This document shows, one piece after another, positions 54,748 to 63,880 of a stretch of 64,000 bases of DNA. The notes under the pieces were generated by a model, which saw only the letters and a program-made list of their open reading frames with translations, did no database searches and was not told the DNA's origin. Where the stretch lies: NCBI GenBank assembly GCA_030535975.1, contig JAUNQW010000007.1:1-64000 (forward strand), written 5' to 3'. Each line of letters begins with the position of its first letter. Position 1 is the stretch's first letter. The stretch is from Atopococcus tabaci (GTDB lineage Bacteria; Bacillota; Bacilli; Lactobacillales; Carnobacteriaceae_A). Position numbers and translations under genes: made by a program.

Positions 54748-55857
54748 TTAAAAATAAAGTTTTTCTCTCACTTCTTGGATCTCATATTGATCTTCTGAAG
54801 TGAAAGTGACATGGCCGAATGGATGTGAATTTTTGGTTTCATTATAGTAATAAACCTTTCCTTCAGGATAATTAATCAACAGTTCGACTACCTTTTCAAA
54901 TTGTCCACTATAGAAAGGAAAAGATAAGCTCGCCTCATGATGCTTAATTTCTGGGACTGACCAGTTGGTAACTGTCCGCACAAACAATTCATATTGCGTT
55001 AAATTTTGTGCATCAAATGTATTAATACCTGCTAATGTTGTGAAAGGTGAAATTTCTTTGACATATAAAATTCCAGATTCGCTAATCAAAAAATCAAGGG
55101 ATAAAATCCCGATATAATCAAAGGACTCAGCAATTTGATAGGTAATACGATAAGCTTCCAGGGCGAGCTGATCCTCAATTTCAGGCGGATTCATCGTAGA
55201 TTTTAATCGGTTTTTATCATATTCTGTCTCACAAAGTGCGACTGGATGAACCTGGCCCTGCACATCAACAGCAACTGTAATGTTTAATTCTGTTTGAGCT
55301 CCAATAAAAGATTCTTGAATGCAAGTCATCTCCAACATTTCATCAGATAACTGTTCAATCTCCTCTTCATTGCTTATTATCGTTCTGGCATAGTCATAAT
55401 CCTTGGAAAAATTATTAGATATTAAGGCAGGATAACCCGTTGATTCAGCAGCTTCTTTAACATCTTCCTTGGAAAGCACAGTGGAATAAGGTGCAACATT
55501 AATATTTAGTGAGTCAAAAGTTATTTTTTGCAGAGCTTTATCTTGGGCTAGAGAAAGAATCTCATCCCCTTGTGGAATATAGGTCTCATTCATCATCATA
55601 CCAATCATTTCATTGCCTATATTTTTACTTGTATAGACTAAACAATTAACATGTTGAGCAAATTGTTTTAATTGCCCACGGTCTGTTAAAGAGCCTATCC
55701 AATGCTCATCCGATATCGATCCCGCCATATTCATCTCATCTTCATTATAAACATAGACCTGATAACCCATTCTCAATGCAGTCTGAGTAAAGTATAAAGC
55801 ATCTACATTATCACCAATCACGCCGATGATTCTACCGGGAATAATCCATTCATCCAT
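54748..55857 (-). CDS. PurK-like ATP-grasp protein, divergent
   Basis: 369-residue ATP-grasp protein whose layout follows PurK (N5-CAIR synthetase): Rossmann-like N-terminus (RIIGVIGDNVDALYFTQTALRMG), ATP-grasp middle and C-terminal subdomain. Key PurK motifs are not conserved: GGGQLGRM is replaced by GDNVDALY, the glycine-rich 'GGYDGKGQ' loop is absent and NEIAPRPHNSGH reads KEISPFTTLAGINTF. No purine gene is nearby. It probably has a different substrate or is inactive. It sits after the CNNM gene with AAGGAG before the ATG. Confidence 0.75.
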   Translation of the reverse strand: MDEWIIPGRIIGVIGDNVDALYFTQTALRMGYQVYVYNEDEMNMAGSISDEHWIGSLTDRGQLKQFAQHVNCLVYTSKNIGNEMIGMMMNETYIPQGDEILSLAQDKALQKITFDSLNINVAPYSTVLSKEDVKEAAESTGYPALISNNFSKDYDYARTIISNEEEIEQLSDEMLEMTCIQESFIGAQTELNITVAVDVQGQVHPVALCETEYDKNRLKSTMNPPEIEDQLALEAYRITYQIAESFDYIGILSLDFLISESGILYVKEISPFTTLAGINTFDAQNLTQYELFVRTVTNWSVPEIKHHEASLSFPFYSGQFEKVVELLINYPEGKVYYYNETKNSHPFGHVTFTSEDQYEIQEVREKLYF

Positions 55858-55923
55858 TTCACAAAACTCCTTGTCTTTTCATTCATAAAAGAAGCTGGGC
55901 CTTTTAAAGCTCCAGCTAAATGT

Positions 55924-57315
55924 TTAATTTTCCTGCTTAATATTATCGTAAGGGTCCTTATTATCTTCTTCTGTCTCTTCTTCCAAAACATGCAGATACA
56001 GGCTCGAAACTCTAGCCCCCTCGACACTCTTAATTGATAATTCATAGCGGTCAATTTGAATCGATACTTCTTCAGCAGAATCTTCAGGTGAATCAAACTC
56101 TATTTCATTAGGTATAGTCCCTGTCTGTGTAATGAAGTATCCTGCAATGGTATCTACAGCTTCAGAAGAAGCGATGGTATTAAAATATTCATTAAAGTCA
56201 TGCAGCGGCATCGATCCCTCAATCACGTAATGAGAGTCATCGATCTTTTCGATATAAACATCTTGAGGAGCATCATATTCATCATCAATATCTCCTACAA
56301 TTTCTTCGATAATATCTTCGATGGTGATAATCCCAGAAACCCCGCCATACTCATCTATGACAATCATCATGGTATTATTTGTTCTCTGCATTTCATAAAG
56401 AAGGTCGTCAATATAGATCGTTTCTGGAACAAACTGGGCTTCATTCATGATATCGTATAAGTCGACTTCGTATAAAGGTTGCTCTACAGAAGCTTTTAAT
56501 AAGTTTTTTACATGAATGATACCAATGACATTATCTTTTTCTTCATTATACATCGGCACTCTTGAATATTGTAGTTCCAATAATTTATCCATATTACTTT
56601 CAGTGCCGTCATCATAATCTATCATATAAGCATCTGTTCTTGGCACCATCAGTTCTCTTACAATTTTGTTGTCCAGGGACAGAACTCCTTCCAGCATCGA
56701 CAATTCTTCCACATCAATCGCCATATCTTGGTGGCTGCGCGCTAAGTAAGCCCGAAATTCATCACGTGTCATTTTCTCTTCAGTTGCAGTAAAATCAACA
56801 GGAGTCATCCTTTTTAGAACATTCGTTGATGTGCTGAGAAGCCATATCAACGGTTTGAAAAGAGTATTTACAAATGATATTATCCCGCCCGTGGACTTTG
56901 CAATTTTTTCAGGCATCTGTAGAGCAAGCGCTTTGGGATACAATTCACCAAAAACTAAAGTAATATATGAAATAATCAAAGTAATAATCACAACAGCCAA
57001 GGTCTGAGCTGCCGGAATTCCTCCTAATAAAGGTTCAATATATTGAGCAATCGATGTTGCTGCAGAGGCAGAGTTTAGAAATCCAGCTAAAGTAATAGCA
57101 ATTTGAATCGTTGATAAAAAATCATCTGAATTATCAAGTAAAGCTAATACTCTGTGAGATTTTTTATCCCCCGCTTCAGCTTCATCCTCTAGTTTTCTTT
57201 TATCTACACTTACATAAGCCATTTCAGCAGCAGCAAAGAAAGCATTAACTAAAGTTAAGATAATAACTAAAATAAGTTGTCCCAACAAGGGACTGGCACC
57301 TGCAGATTCTTCCAT
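55924..57315 (-). CDS. CNNM/CorC family membrane protein (hemolysin-like)
   Basis: About 463-residue integral membrane protein. An N-terminal DUF21/CNNM domain (four helices, about 1-185) is followed by a pair of CBS domains (about 205-320; VPRTDAYMIDYD) and a C-terminal CorC_HlyC domain (about 345-430). Relatives are linked to Mg2+ or other cation transport; the 'hemolysin' name is historical. ATG at 57315 is chosen because AAGGAG lies seven bases upstream. Confidence 0.9.
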   Translation of the reverse strand: MEESAGASPLLGQLILVIILTLVNAFFAAAEMAYVSVDKRKLEDEAEAGDKKSHRVLALLDNSDDFLSTIQIAITLAGFLNSASAATSIAQYIEPLLGGIPAAQTLAVVIITLIISYITLVFGELYPKALALQMPEKIAKSTGGIISFVNTLFKPLIWLLSTSTNVLKRMTPVDFTATEEKMTRDEFRAYLARSHQDMAIDVEELSMLEGVLSLDNKIVRELMVPRTDAYMIDYDDGTESNMDKLLELQYSRVPMYNEEKDNVIGIIHVKNLLKASVEQPLYEVDLYDIMNEAQFVPETIYIDDLLYEMQRTNNTMMIVIDEYGGVSGIITIEDIIEEIVGDIDDEYDAPQDVYIEKIDDSHYVIEGSMPLHDFNEYFNTIASSEAVDTIAGYFITQTGTIPNEIEFDSPEDSAEEVSIQIDRYELSIKSVEGARVSSLYLHVLEEETEEDNKDPYDNIKQEN

Positions 57316-57401
57316 AAGTTTTCTCCTTAAAGACATGTTTTCTAACCATTAATTGGATTCATTATAGCATTAGAACTCAGGGCTGACAATTAAGACTTGC
57401 A

Positions 57402-58037
57402 CTAATCATATTGATACAAATGGTATTCTTCAATTAACCCAATCAACTTGGCAGCATAATTTGGATCTGTCGCATATCCTGCTTCTTGTAAAGCATAGGC
57501 TGCTTCTCGATAATTAGAGGCATACAAGACGTCATGATAGATTTGAGGGTCGTAGGATGTTCCATTGACTAATAATACAGCATGATCTTCCATCGATTCT
57601 TCAAAGCTGTTGTAGATCCTAAAAGGCTCATCAACCGTGATGAACTCTCCACCACTAAATTCTTGAGTTAAATAAGTGGAATCTTCATCTTCCCCTTTAA
57701 TCCCATATAAATTATTACTTTCCTTCGCTAAGTCACTCCGTCCCCAATCCGATTCCAGTATGGCTTGGGCCAGGCTGATACTGGATAATACATGGTAAGT
57801 CTGCTGATTTCTTTGAGCAGATGAGGCCAGGTAATCAATAAACTCCTGCCGGGTCATGTTTTTTTCGAGAGTTGTTTGAGCAGATTCCTCATCCTTTTTT
57901 CCCGAAGTAACAGTCATGTAGTGAATCGTACTCAGAGCCAATAGAAACATAGCCAAACTAATAAAAATGGCAAAAACAGCCTGTTTTAAGGCTGTTTTCT
58001 GACCTTTTCTTCTTTTATATCTTTTATATTTTCTCAA
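57402..58037 (-). CDS. membrane-anchored N-acetylglucosaminidase (GH73)
   Basis: 211-residue protein with a basic N-terminus, one membrane helix (AVFAIFISLAMFLLALSTI) and an extracellular glucosaminidase domain. The motif SISLAQAILESDWGRSDLAKESNNLYGIKG holds the catalytic Glu. The family cleaves glycan strands of peptidoglycan. It follows the VanY-type gene by six bases, a pair suited to wall remodelling. Confidence 0.88.
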   Translation of the reverse strand: MRKYKRYKRRKGQKTALKQAVFAIFISLAMFLLALSTIHYMTVTSGKKDEESAQTTLEKNMTRQEFIDYLASSAQRNQQTYHVLSSISLAQAILESDWGRSDLAKESNNLYGIKGEDEDSTYLTQEFSGGEFITVDEPFRIYNSFEESMEDHAVLLVNGTSYDPQIYHDVLYASNYREAAYALQEAGYATDPNYAAKLIGLIEEYHLYQYD

Positions 58038-58043
58038 TTTATA

Positions 58044-58892
58044 TTACTCCTGTCCTAACTGGCTGTCTCTTACTTCAATTAGGGCATGATATTCTTCAAG
58101 ACTTAGATTCTTTTCAGTCATAAATTTTGCATTTTCTTTACCGACATAACGGTAGTGCCAAGGCTCAAAATAAACACCTGTAATATCTATTTTTTCTTCA
58201 GGATATCTCAAAATAAAACCATGATTATTCATCGTATCAAGATAGTAAGAATAAGATTCTTCCTCAGAAAACTCCCGGGTCAATCCGCCTCCTCGCTGGT
58301 GAAAGTCCTGGCCGATAATATCTACAGCCAGCCCGGTATGATGCTCGCTTGCTCCCGGAGGCTGTTGGAAGCGGTAAGTCATTTCCAATGCTTCTTCCTG
58401 CTCATAGCCCTGAGACAGATAGCCATTGAGCGTATGGTTAAAGTTGTTCTCTTGATGTTCAATTGTTCTAAAGCCTGATATCAGCTGCATCGGATACCCG
58501 TCTTGCTCAGCTTGTTCAGCCCATGCATTGAAATCCCTTAAAATTCTTTGGTCTATTAATTGATCCCCGGCTGTCGTTTCTAAGGGCCAGTTCAAATCAT
58601 ATTTAATTCGATTCTCCCGATTAATTAAGGTTAACTCCCAGTTAGAAGTTTCAACACCTAGCGGAATATCCCCTATCAAGGCTAATTGTTTGTCGCTCAA
58701 ATCGACATCTAAGTTTCTGGGTGAGCTGACGTCTTGATTAACATATTCTTCAGGCACCTTCTCTTGAGGGGCAGAACTTTCCTCACTTGGTTCTTGTTGT
58801 TGCGCTGATAAAAAATGTCCCATGGTTTGACATCCCGTGAGAGAGATTAAGATAAATAATAACGGTATTAGGTATTTAAGCCTTTTTTTCAT
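58044..58892 (-). CDS. D-alanyl-D-alanine carboxypeptidase, VanY-type lipoprotein
   Basis: 282-residue lipoprotein with lipobox LTGC. The M15B zinc peptidase domain has SGFRT, the metal motif SEHHTGLAVDI and EPWHYRYVG. It trims the terminal D-Ala of peptidoglycan stem peptides outside the membrane; nothing here indicates vancomycin resistance. It is followed at once by the glucosaminidase. Confidence 0.92.
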   Translation of the reverse strand: MKKRLKYLIPLLFILISLTGCQTMGHFLSAQQQEPSEESSAPQEKVPEEYVNQDVSSPRNLDVDLSDKQLALIGDIPLGVETSNWELTLINRENRIKYDLNWPLETTAGDQLIDQRILRDFNAWAEQAEQDGYPMQLISGFRTIEHQENNFNHTLNGYLSQGYEQEEALEMTYRFQQPPGASEHHTGLAVDIIGQDFHQRGGGLTREFSEEESYSYYLDTMNNHGFILRYPEEKIDITGVYFEPWHYRYVGKENAKFMTEKNLSLEEYHALIEVRDSQLGQE

Positions 58893-59007
58893 CCTCTAAC
58901 TCCTTTTTACTTAACTCCACACTTTTCTTCACGAACTGTCTGTATCTTATAATTAATTACCCTATTTTGAAAGCCACTTTAAGATAATATTCACTTTATT
59001 TATTTTA

Positions 59008-61749
59008 TTAATCCTCATTCAGTGCATCTATCATTTTTGTTTTTTTCAATTTAAAGTGCATGAAAAACATGACAACAGCTGAGAATAAAAGTGTTAAAAG
59101 AGCGGAATAGATATAACTGGATAAATGAATATGACGGCCGAACATTAAATCATCAAATTCTACAACACGGACGATATACTGATGGAGAAGTGCTCCCAGC
59201 ATACTTCCAAAAATTATTCCCAGTAAGGTCAGAAATATATTTTCTCTAAAAATATACATTGAAACCTCATTGTCATAAAAACCAAGAACTTTGATAGTCG
59301 CCAGTTCTTTTTGCCTTTCTCCAATATTAACATTCGTTAAATTATATAAGACAACGAAAGCTAACAAAGCAGCTGCTATAATCAGCATAGTAACTACAAG
59401 GTCTAAGCTGGATAGTGATTCTTCGAACTGCTCGGCAATTTCCGTAACTGACAGCACACCATTCACAGACTCATGTTCCACAAGTTCATCACTTAGGAGA
59501 GCTTCCTTTTCTGAGTTCAGCTGATACATCAACCAGGCTTGGTTTGTTTTCATCGTTTCATTCATAATTGACTCATAAGCTTCGGGATGAAGATAAGCAT
59601 AGTGACCTTGATAATTTTTAACAACACCTTCGATCAAAAATTCATAAGTCTCGTCTTCCTCACTTGTTGCTTCTAAAGTATCTCCTTTAGATAAACCTTT
59701 CATTTCAGCGATTTTCTCAGTGATTAAAATACCTTCTTTAGGAAGAGCTGATATTTCACCTGATTCTACATCTTCTAAATTGATATAGGCGCCAAAACTA
59801 CCTACATCATGAGGACTGACGAGACTCAAGTTTTGGTCATTTTCTCCCTCAACTTTAAGTGTTAAATCTTCTACAGTTAGAGAAAGACCTGCATCAATTA
59901 ATTCATTGTCGGATACAGCCTGCTCAAAATTATCGACATCTTCAGGATCTGCATCTTTATAAAGTGATACGACAGCATCATATTGATTAATTTGACCAAA
60001 CTGACCATCCAAAACATCATTTAAAGAATCTGAGATACCGAATCCCATCACCATCAAAGCCATGCAGCCTGCGATTCCAAAAATAGTCATAAACATACGT
60101 TTTTTATATCTGAATAAATTACGTAAGGTGATTTTATAGTTAAAACTCAGTGCGTTCCATAAAGGAGTAATTCTCTCCAAAAGGATACGCTTACCTTGTT
60201 TAGGTGCTTTAGGATGCATGAGATCAGCAGGACTGGATTGAAGAGATGGAACGAGAGCAAATAGAGCAGCCCCTAAAGTGGCTAGCACGGCACCGGCTAA
60301 AGAGGTCCAGGTTATCCAAGGATAAGTTGTCAAAATAACATCCGGCATCGTATAGAGTGAGCCGTAAGCATTGTAAATAACCGTCGGGAAAATCACATAG
60401 CCGATAAGGCCAAGTAACCATCCGGACAAACCGGCTAAAAAGGCATAGGTGACATATTTCAAAGCTGTCTGGCTATTATTGTAGCCGAAAGATTTCAGAA
60501 TTCCCATTTCTAATCGGCCTTCGTCTACCATGCGAGTCATAGTAGTCAGGCTGACTAAAATAGCTACAATAAAGAAAAAGACCGGAAAGACTCTGGCAAT
60601 CGCTTTGATTCTGTCAGCATTTCTTCCATAACCTGCATAAGCAGGATCATCACTGCGGTCTAAAACCATGACACTCGCATCTTCTAACTGCGTCAATTGA
60701 TCATGAGCTTCTTCTATATCAGCTTCTGCCTGGTCAAATTCTCTTTCTGCTTCTTCTTTTTCCTGATTAAAATCTTCCAAGCCTTCTTCATAAGCTTGCA
60801 CTTGGCTCCTGAGAACTGGCGGGAGTAAATCTGCCGGACGGTCTAATAGACCATTATCATCCAGCTGATCAGCTATCCTGTCCAATTCCTCCTGGCCTTC
60901 TTCCAGTTGATCTCTACCCGCTTGCAGATCGGCTTCAGCTTGCCCCAAATCGGCCTTTCCTTCTTCATAAAGTTCTTGAGCTCTTTGGCTGACTTGGTCA
61001 CTTAATAAAGAATCGACTTGTTTATTCTTCTTTTCTATAAAATTTTCATATTCTTCAGTATAAGATTGGTATTCATCAGCTTCAGGATATTTGATAAAAG
61101 CCTGCTGATAAACATCCGAGTCAAAGTCTTTTTCATTGACTAAGGCAAATGCTTCAAGGCTTCCATTGCCAACATCTGTATAACCTCGCTGGCCATTTTC
61201 AATATATAAAGAACTATTCACAAGCCCTACGATCTCGTAAGTTTGATCAGTCAGATGATCCAGCTGCTCACCCTCCCCTTTAGATACTTCGAGGATATCC
61301 CCAATCTTATAATTTTTCTGCGCAGAATCATAAGCATCTAAAGCTATCTCTCCTTCAGCTTCAGGCAGACGTCCTTCTGCCACCTGCCACTGATTCACCT
61401 CATCTTGATCCGGATTTGAAGCATAGCTGTAAATACGCGTTAAAGAATTCCCTTCAGATATAAATGCATCCTCAAAATAAGTGGCTTGAATGGTCATATC
61501 TTCTTCCATATTTTTTTCTAAACTTTTAATATCTTCATCTACTAAACCGATACTCGATCGAATAATCTGATCCGAACGATTGGTCGTCTTAAAATATTGA
61601 TCTGAAGTATGTTCCATCACATAACCTGAAGCAAATACACCTACAAACATAGCGACACCCAGCATAACAATGATAAGAATGGAGATAAAACGAGCCTTGG
61701 TGTGCCATAGGGTACGAAAGGTATTCTTAAAGATACTTTTTAATTTCAA
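59008..61749 (-). CDS. ABC transporter permease (FtsX/MacB type) with coiled coil
   Basis: 913-residue permease with an N-terminal membrane helix, a long extracellular region containing a Gln/Glu-rich coiled coil at about residues 240-350 (QAEADLQAGRDQLEEGQEEL), then two FtsX-type groups of membrane helices (about 385-515 and 785-900) with a second extracellular domain between. Such proteins act as mechanotransmission or efflux permeases. Downstream of and partner to the adjacent ATPase. Confidence 0.9.
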   Translation of the reverse strand: MKLKSIFKNTFRTLWHTKARFISILIIVMLGVAMFVGVFASGYVMEHTSDQYFKTTNRSDQIIRSSIGLVDEDIKSLEKNMEEDMTIQATYFEDAFISEGNSLTRIYSYASNPDQDEVNQWQVAEGRLPEAEGEIALDAYDSAQKNYKIGDILEVSKGEGEQLDHLTDQTYEIVGLVNSSLYIENGQRGYTDVGNGSLEAFALVNEKDFDSDVYQQAFIKYPEADEYQSYTEEYENFIEKKNKQVDSLLSDQVSQRAQELYEEGKADLGQAEADLQAGRDQLEEGQEELDRIADQLDDNGLLDRPADLLPPVLRSQVQAYEEGLEDFNQEKEEAEREFDQAEADIEEAHDQLTQLEDASVMVLDRSDDPAYAGYGRNADRIKAIARVFPVFFFIVAILVSLTTMTRMVDEGRLEMGILKSFGYNNSQTALKYVTYAFLAGLSGWLLGLIGYVIFPTVIYNAYGSLYTMPDVILTTYPWITWTSLAGAVLATLGAALFALVPSLQSSPADLMHPKAPKQGKRILLERITPLWNALSFNYKITLRNLFRYKKRMFMTIFGIAGCMALMVMGFGISDSLNDVLDGQFGQINQYDAVVSLYKDADPEDVDNFEQAVSDNELIDAGLSLTVEDLTLKVEGENDQNLSLVSPHDVGSFGAYINLEDVESGEISALPKEGILITEKIAEMKGLSKGDTLEATSEEDETYEFLIEGVVKNYQGHYAYLHPEAYESIMNETMKTNQAWLMYQLNSEKEALLSDELVEHESVNGVLSVTEIAEQFEESLSSLDLVVTMLIIAAALLAFVVLYNLTNVNIGERQKELATIKVLGFYDNEVSMYIFRENIFLTLLGIIFGSMLGALLHQYIVRVVEFDDLMFGRHIHLSSYIYSALLTLLFSAVVMFFMHFKLKKTKMIDALNED

Positions 61750-61767
61750 ACTGTGCCTCCTTTCTTT

Positions 61768-62469
61768 TTACCATTCAATCTCTTCTATAGGACTCGGTTG
61801 AGGATTGACCTCCATATTTCTAACAGATGCATCCTGAATATCGATGATGCGATCTGCCATATCCGCAATAGCTCGATTGTGGGTAATGACAATCACAGTA
61901 GCATTATAATTTTTGATCGCAGCATGCAATTCACTCAATACTCTTTTACCTGTTTCGTAATCTAGGGCTCCAGTGGGTTCATCACAAAGTAATAACTTAG
62001 GCTGTGTGGCAATAGCTCTCGCTATAGCCACCCGCTGCTGTTCCCCTCCCGATAACTGGGCTGGAAAATTATCTAATCGGTGTCCTAGCCCTACACTTTC
62101 TAAAATCTCTACAGGATTGAGAGGATTATTAGCAATTTCAGTTGCCATTTCTACATTTTCTTTGGCTGATAAATTAGGAATTAAATTATAGTTTTGAAAG
62201 ATAAAACCAACATCCTCGCGGCGGTATTTTGTAAGTTCTTTAGGTTTATAGGTTGCAATATTTTTACCATCAATAATAATTTCTCCTTCATCCGGAGAAT
62301 CCATACCGCCAAGCAGATTAAGCACTGTTGACTTCCCTGCCCCGCTTGGTCCCACAATAACCGTGAACTCTTTTTCTTCTATTTCAAAATTCATATCTTT
62401 ATTGGCAGCAGTTTTATTTTTACCTTCACCATAATATTTAGACACATGTTTCAATTCAATATAAGCCAA
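61768..62469 (-). CDS. ABC transporter ATP-binding protein (MacB/LolD type)
   Basis: About 233-residue ATPase: Walker [10 protein letters not shown]-loop FIFQNYNLI, signature [14 protein letters not shown], Walker [14 protein letters not shown]-loop VITHN. It pairs with the FtsX/MacB-type permease 18 bases downstream. TTG at 62469 is chosen because GGCGGAG lies directly upstream; the ATG at 62487 has no ribosome binding site. Confidence 0.92.
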   Translation of the reverse strand: MAYIELKHVSKYYGEGKNKTAANKDMNFEIEEKEFTVIVGPSGAGKSTVLNLLGGMDSPDEGEIIIDGKNIATYKPKELTKYRREDVGFIFQNYNLIPNLSAKENVEMATEIANNPLNPVEILESVGLGHRLDNFPAQLSGGEQQRVAIARAIATQPKLLLCDEPTGALDYETGKRVLSELHAAIKNYNATVIVITHNRAIADMADRIIDIQDASVRNMEVNPQPSPIEEIEW

Positions 62470-62612
62470 TTGATCTCCGCCTTTCATTACTTATTTTAAT
62501 GATTAAATTTATCAAGTAAAACTTAACTTATTATTAATTTATATTAGCTATCTTAAAGCATTTTTTTAATAAAAAAATGCTATGCTCTCAGCATAAACAT
62601 TAGTAAGCAGCT

Positions 62613-62645
62613 TATTAAAAAGCTCAATCTTCCTCCGATTGAGCC
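62613..62645 (-). terminator. terminator after the TrhA gene
   Basis: On the minus strand GCTCAATC, loop GGAGGAA, GATTGAGC followed by TTTTT. A second weaker hairpin with T tract follows at about 62555-62600. Confidence 0.8.
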
Positions 62646-62652
62646 TGCTGCA

Positions 62653-63318
62653 TTAGGCGTAAAAATAGATTGACATAAACATTGAAGCAGCTGCAGCGAC
62701 TACGAAAACATGCCAAATGACGTGCATCCAAGGCTTGGACTTTTGTTTATAAAAAATCGTACCGATTGAATATAAGAGCCCGCCTATGAGCAGCCATAAA
62801 AGACCATTGACATCAGCGTTTGTGAGAAGAGGTTTGATAAGAAAAACAGCACACCAACCCATAGATAAATATAAAATAGTGCTGAGTCTTGGAAATTTGT
62901 CCAGATAAAGAACCTCAAAGACAATGCCGGATAGAGCAATCACCCATATAATTGTTAAAAAGACATACCCAAATGCTCCATCAACCACATTAATAAGATA
63001 AGGAGTATAAGTTCCTGCTATGAGTAAATAAATAGCCGAGTGGTCAATCTTTTGAAAAAAAGTACACGCTTTAGTATAAGACAAACTGTGATAAAGAGTT
63101 GAGGCCAGGAATAAAAGAATATTGGAGGATCCATAAATGATATAAGAGACAAGGGTACTGACCGAATTTGTTTGTATTCCTTTCGAAATAAGTAAAACCA
63201 AACCAAGAATACTCAAAATTACAGCTAAACCATGGGTAAGAGCGTTAAAAACTTCAGCAGATATGGATTTTGGCTTCGCTAATCGGAGACTTGGATTTGC
63301 TTGTTGAATCTGGTCCAT
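62653..63318 (-). CDS. trhA: hemolysin III / PAQR family membrane protein (TrhA)
   Basis: 221-residue seven-helix membrane protein. The PAQR signature residues are visible: YHS in STLYHSLSY, DHSAIYLLIAGTYTPY and the two His in MHVIWHVFVV, which form a zinc site in the family. Bacterial members affect membrane lipid order; the haemolysin name does not prove toxin activity. GGAGG lies upstream of the ATG. Confidence 0.88.
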   Translation of the reverse strand: MDQIQQANPSLRLAKPKSISAEVFNALTHGLAVILSILGLVLLISKGIQTNSVSTLVSYIIYGSSNILLFLASTLYHSLSYTKACTFFQKIDHSAIYLLIAGTYTPYLINVVDGAFGYVFLTIIWVIALSGIVFEVLYLDKFPRLSTILYLSMGWCAVFLIKPLLTNADVNGLLWLLIGGLLYSIGTIFYKQKSKPWMHVIWHVFVVAAAASMFMSIYFYA

Positions 63319-63398
63319 GTGTTTTTCCTCCCTCTAAATAACTACCAGCAGCGCACATTTCTTTAAAATATATGTACTTTTATATTAACATTTTTATC

Positions 63399-63443
63399 TA
63401 AAAAACCCATAATTAAGCTTACCATACCCTCCAAGCTTAATTA
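63399..63443 (-). terminator. terminator after the ssb gene
   Basis: TAATTAAGCTT at 63410-63420 and AAGCTTAATTA at 63433-63443 form a perfect 11-base stem with a 12-base loop; on the minus strand it is followed by TGGGTTTTTT. Confidence 0.8.
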
Positions 63444-63490
63444 CAGGCATTATATTCTATTAAATTCAACAAACTTTTTTGACAGCAGTG

Positions 63491-63832
63491 CTAAATCATC
63501 TCTTTAGTTTCATTCATTTTAGATTTGGGTTGAATAAAGTGTATGTTTTCTACTATACATTCTAGAACATAGATTTTATTATTATCTTTTTCATAATGAC
63601 GGGACTGCATTTTTCCAGTAATTCCTAACAAATGACCTTTTTTACAATATTCATCTATAAGTTGAGCACGGTTGCCCCATGCAACAAAAGGAATAAAATC
63701 AGCATCTTCATTGTCCTTTGTCTGATAAGGCCGATTAATGGCCAGGGTGTTATTCAAAACAGCTGTGCCGTCTTGTGTCTGATTTAAATTGATTTCTCTA
63801 CATATTCTTCCTATAAAAGCGACTTGATTCAT
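63491..63832 (-). CDS. ssbB: single-stranded DNA-binding protein, SsbB-like
   Basis: 113-residue OB-fold protein (MNQVAFIGRICREINLNQT; FVAWGNRAQLIDEYCKKGHLLGITGKMQ). It lacks the long linker and the acidic DDDIPF tip of the essential SSB, like SsbB of B. subtilis, which is used in natural transformation. A competence role is therefore inferred, not shown. GGAGGAG lies before the start and may be covered by an upstream hairpin. Confidence 0.82.
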   Translation of the reverse strand: MNQVAFIGRICREINLNQTQDGTAVLNNTLAINRPYQTKDNEDADFIPFVAWGNRAQLIDEYCKKGHLLGITGKMQSRHYEKDNNKIYVLECIVENIHFIQPKSKMNETKEMI

Positions 63833-63841
63833 CTTTTATCT

Positions 63842-63871
63842 CCTCCTAAAGATAACTTACGTAAGAGGAGG
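63842..63871 (-). promoter_or_regulatory. hairpin that may hide the ssbB ribosome binding site
   Basis: On the minus strand CCTCCT (63871-63866) is complementary to AGGAGG (63847-63842), the ribosome binding site of ssbB, with an 18-base loop that contains TTACGTAA. Pairing would mask the site and reduce translation. Found by eye; energies not computed. Confidence 0.4.
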
Positions 63872-63880
63872 GAGTATTTT

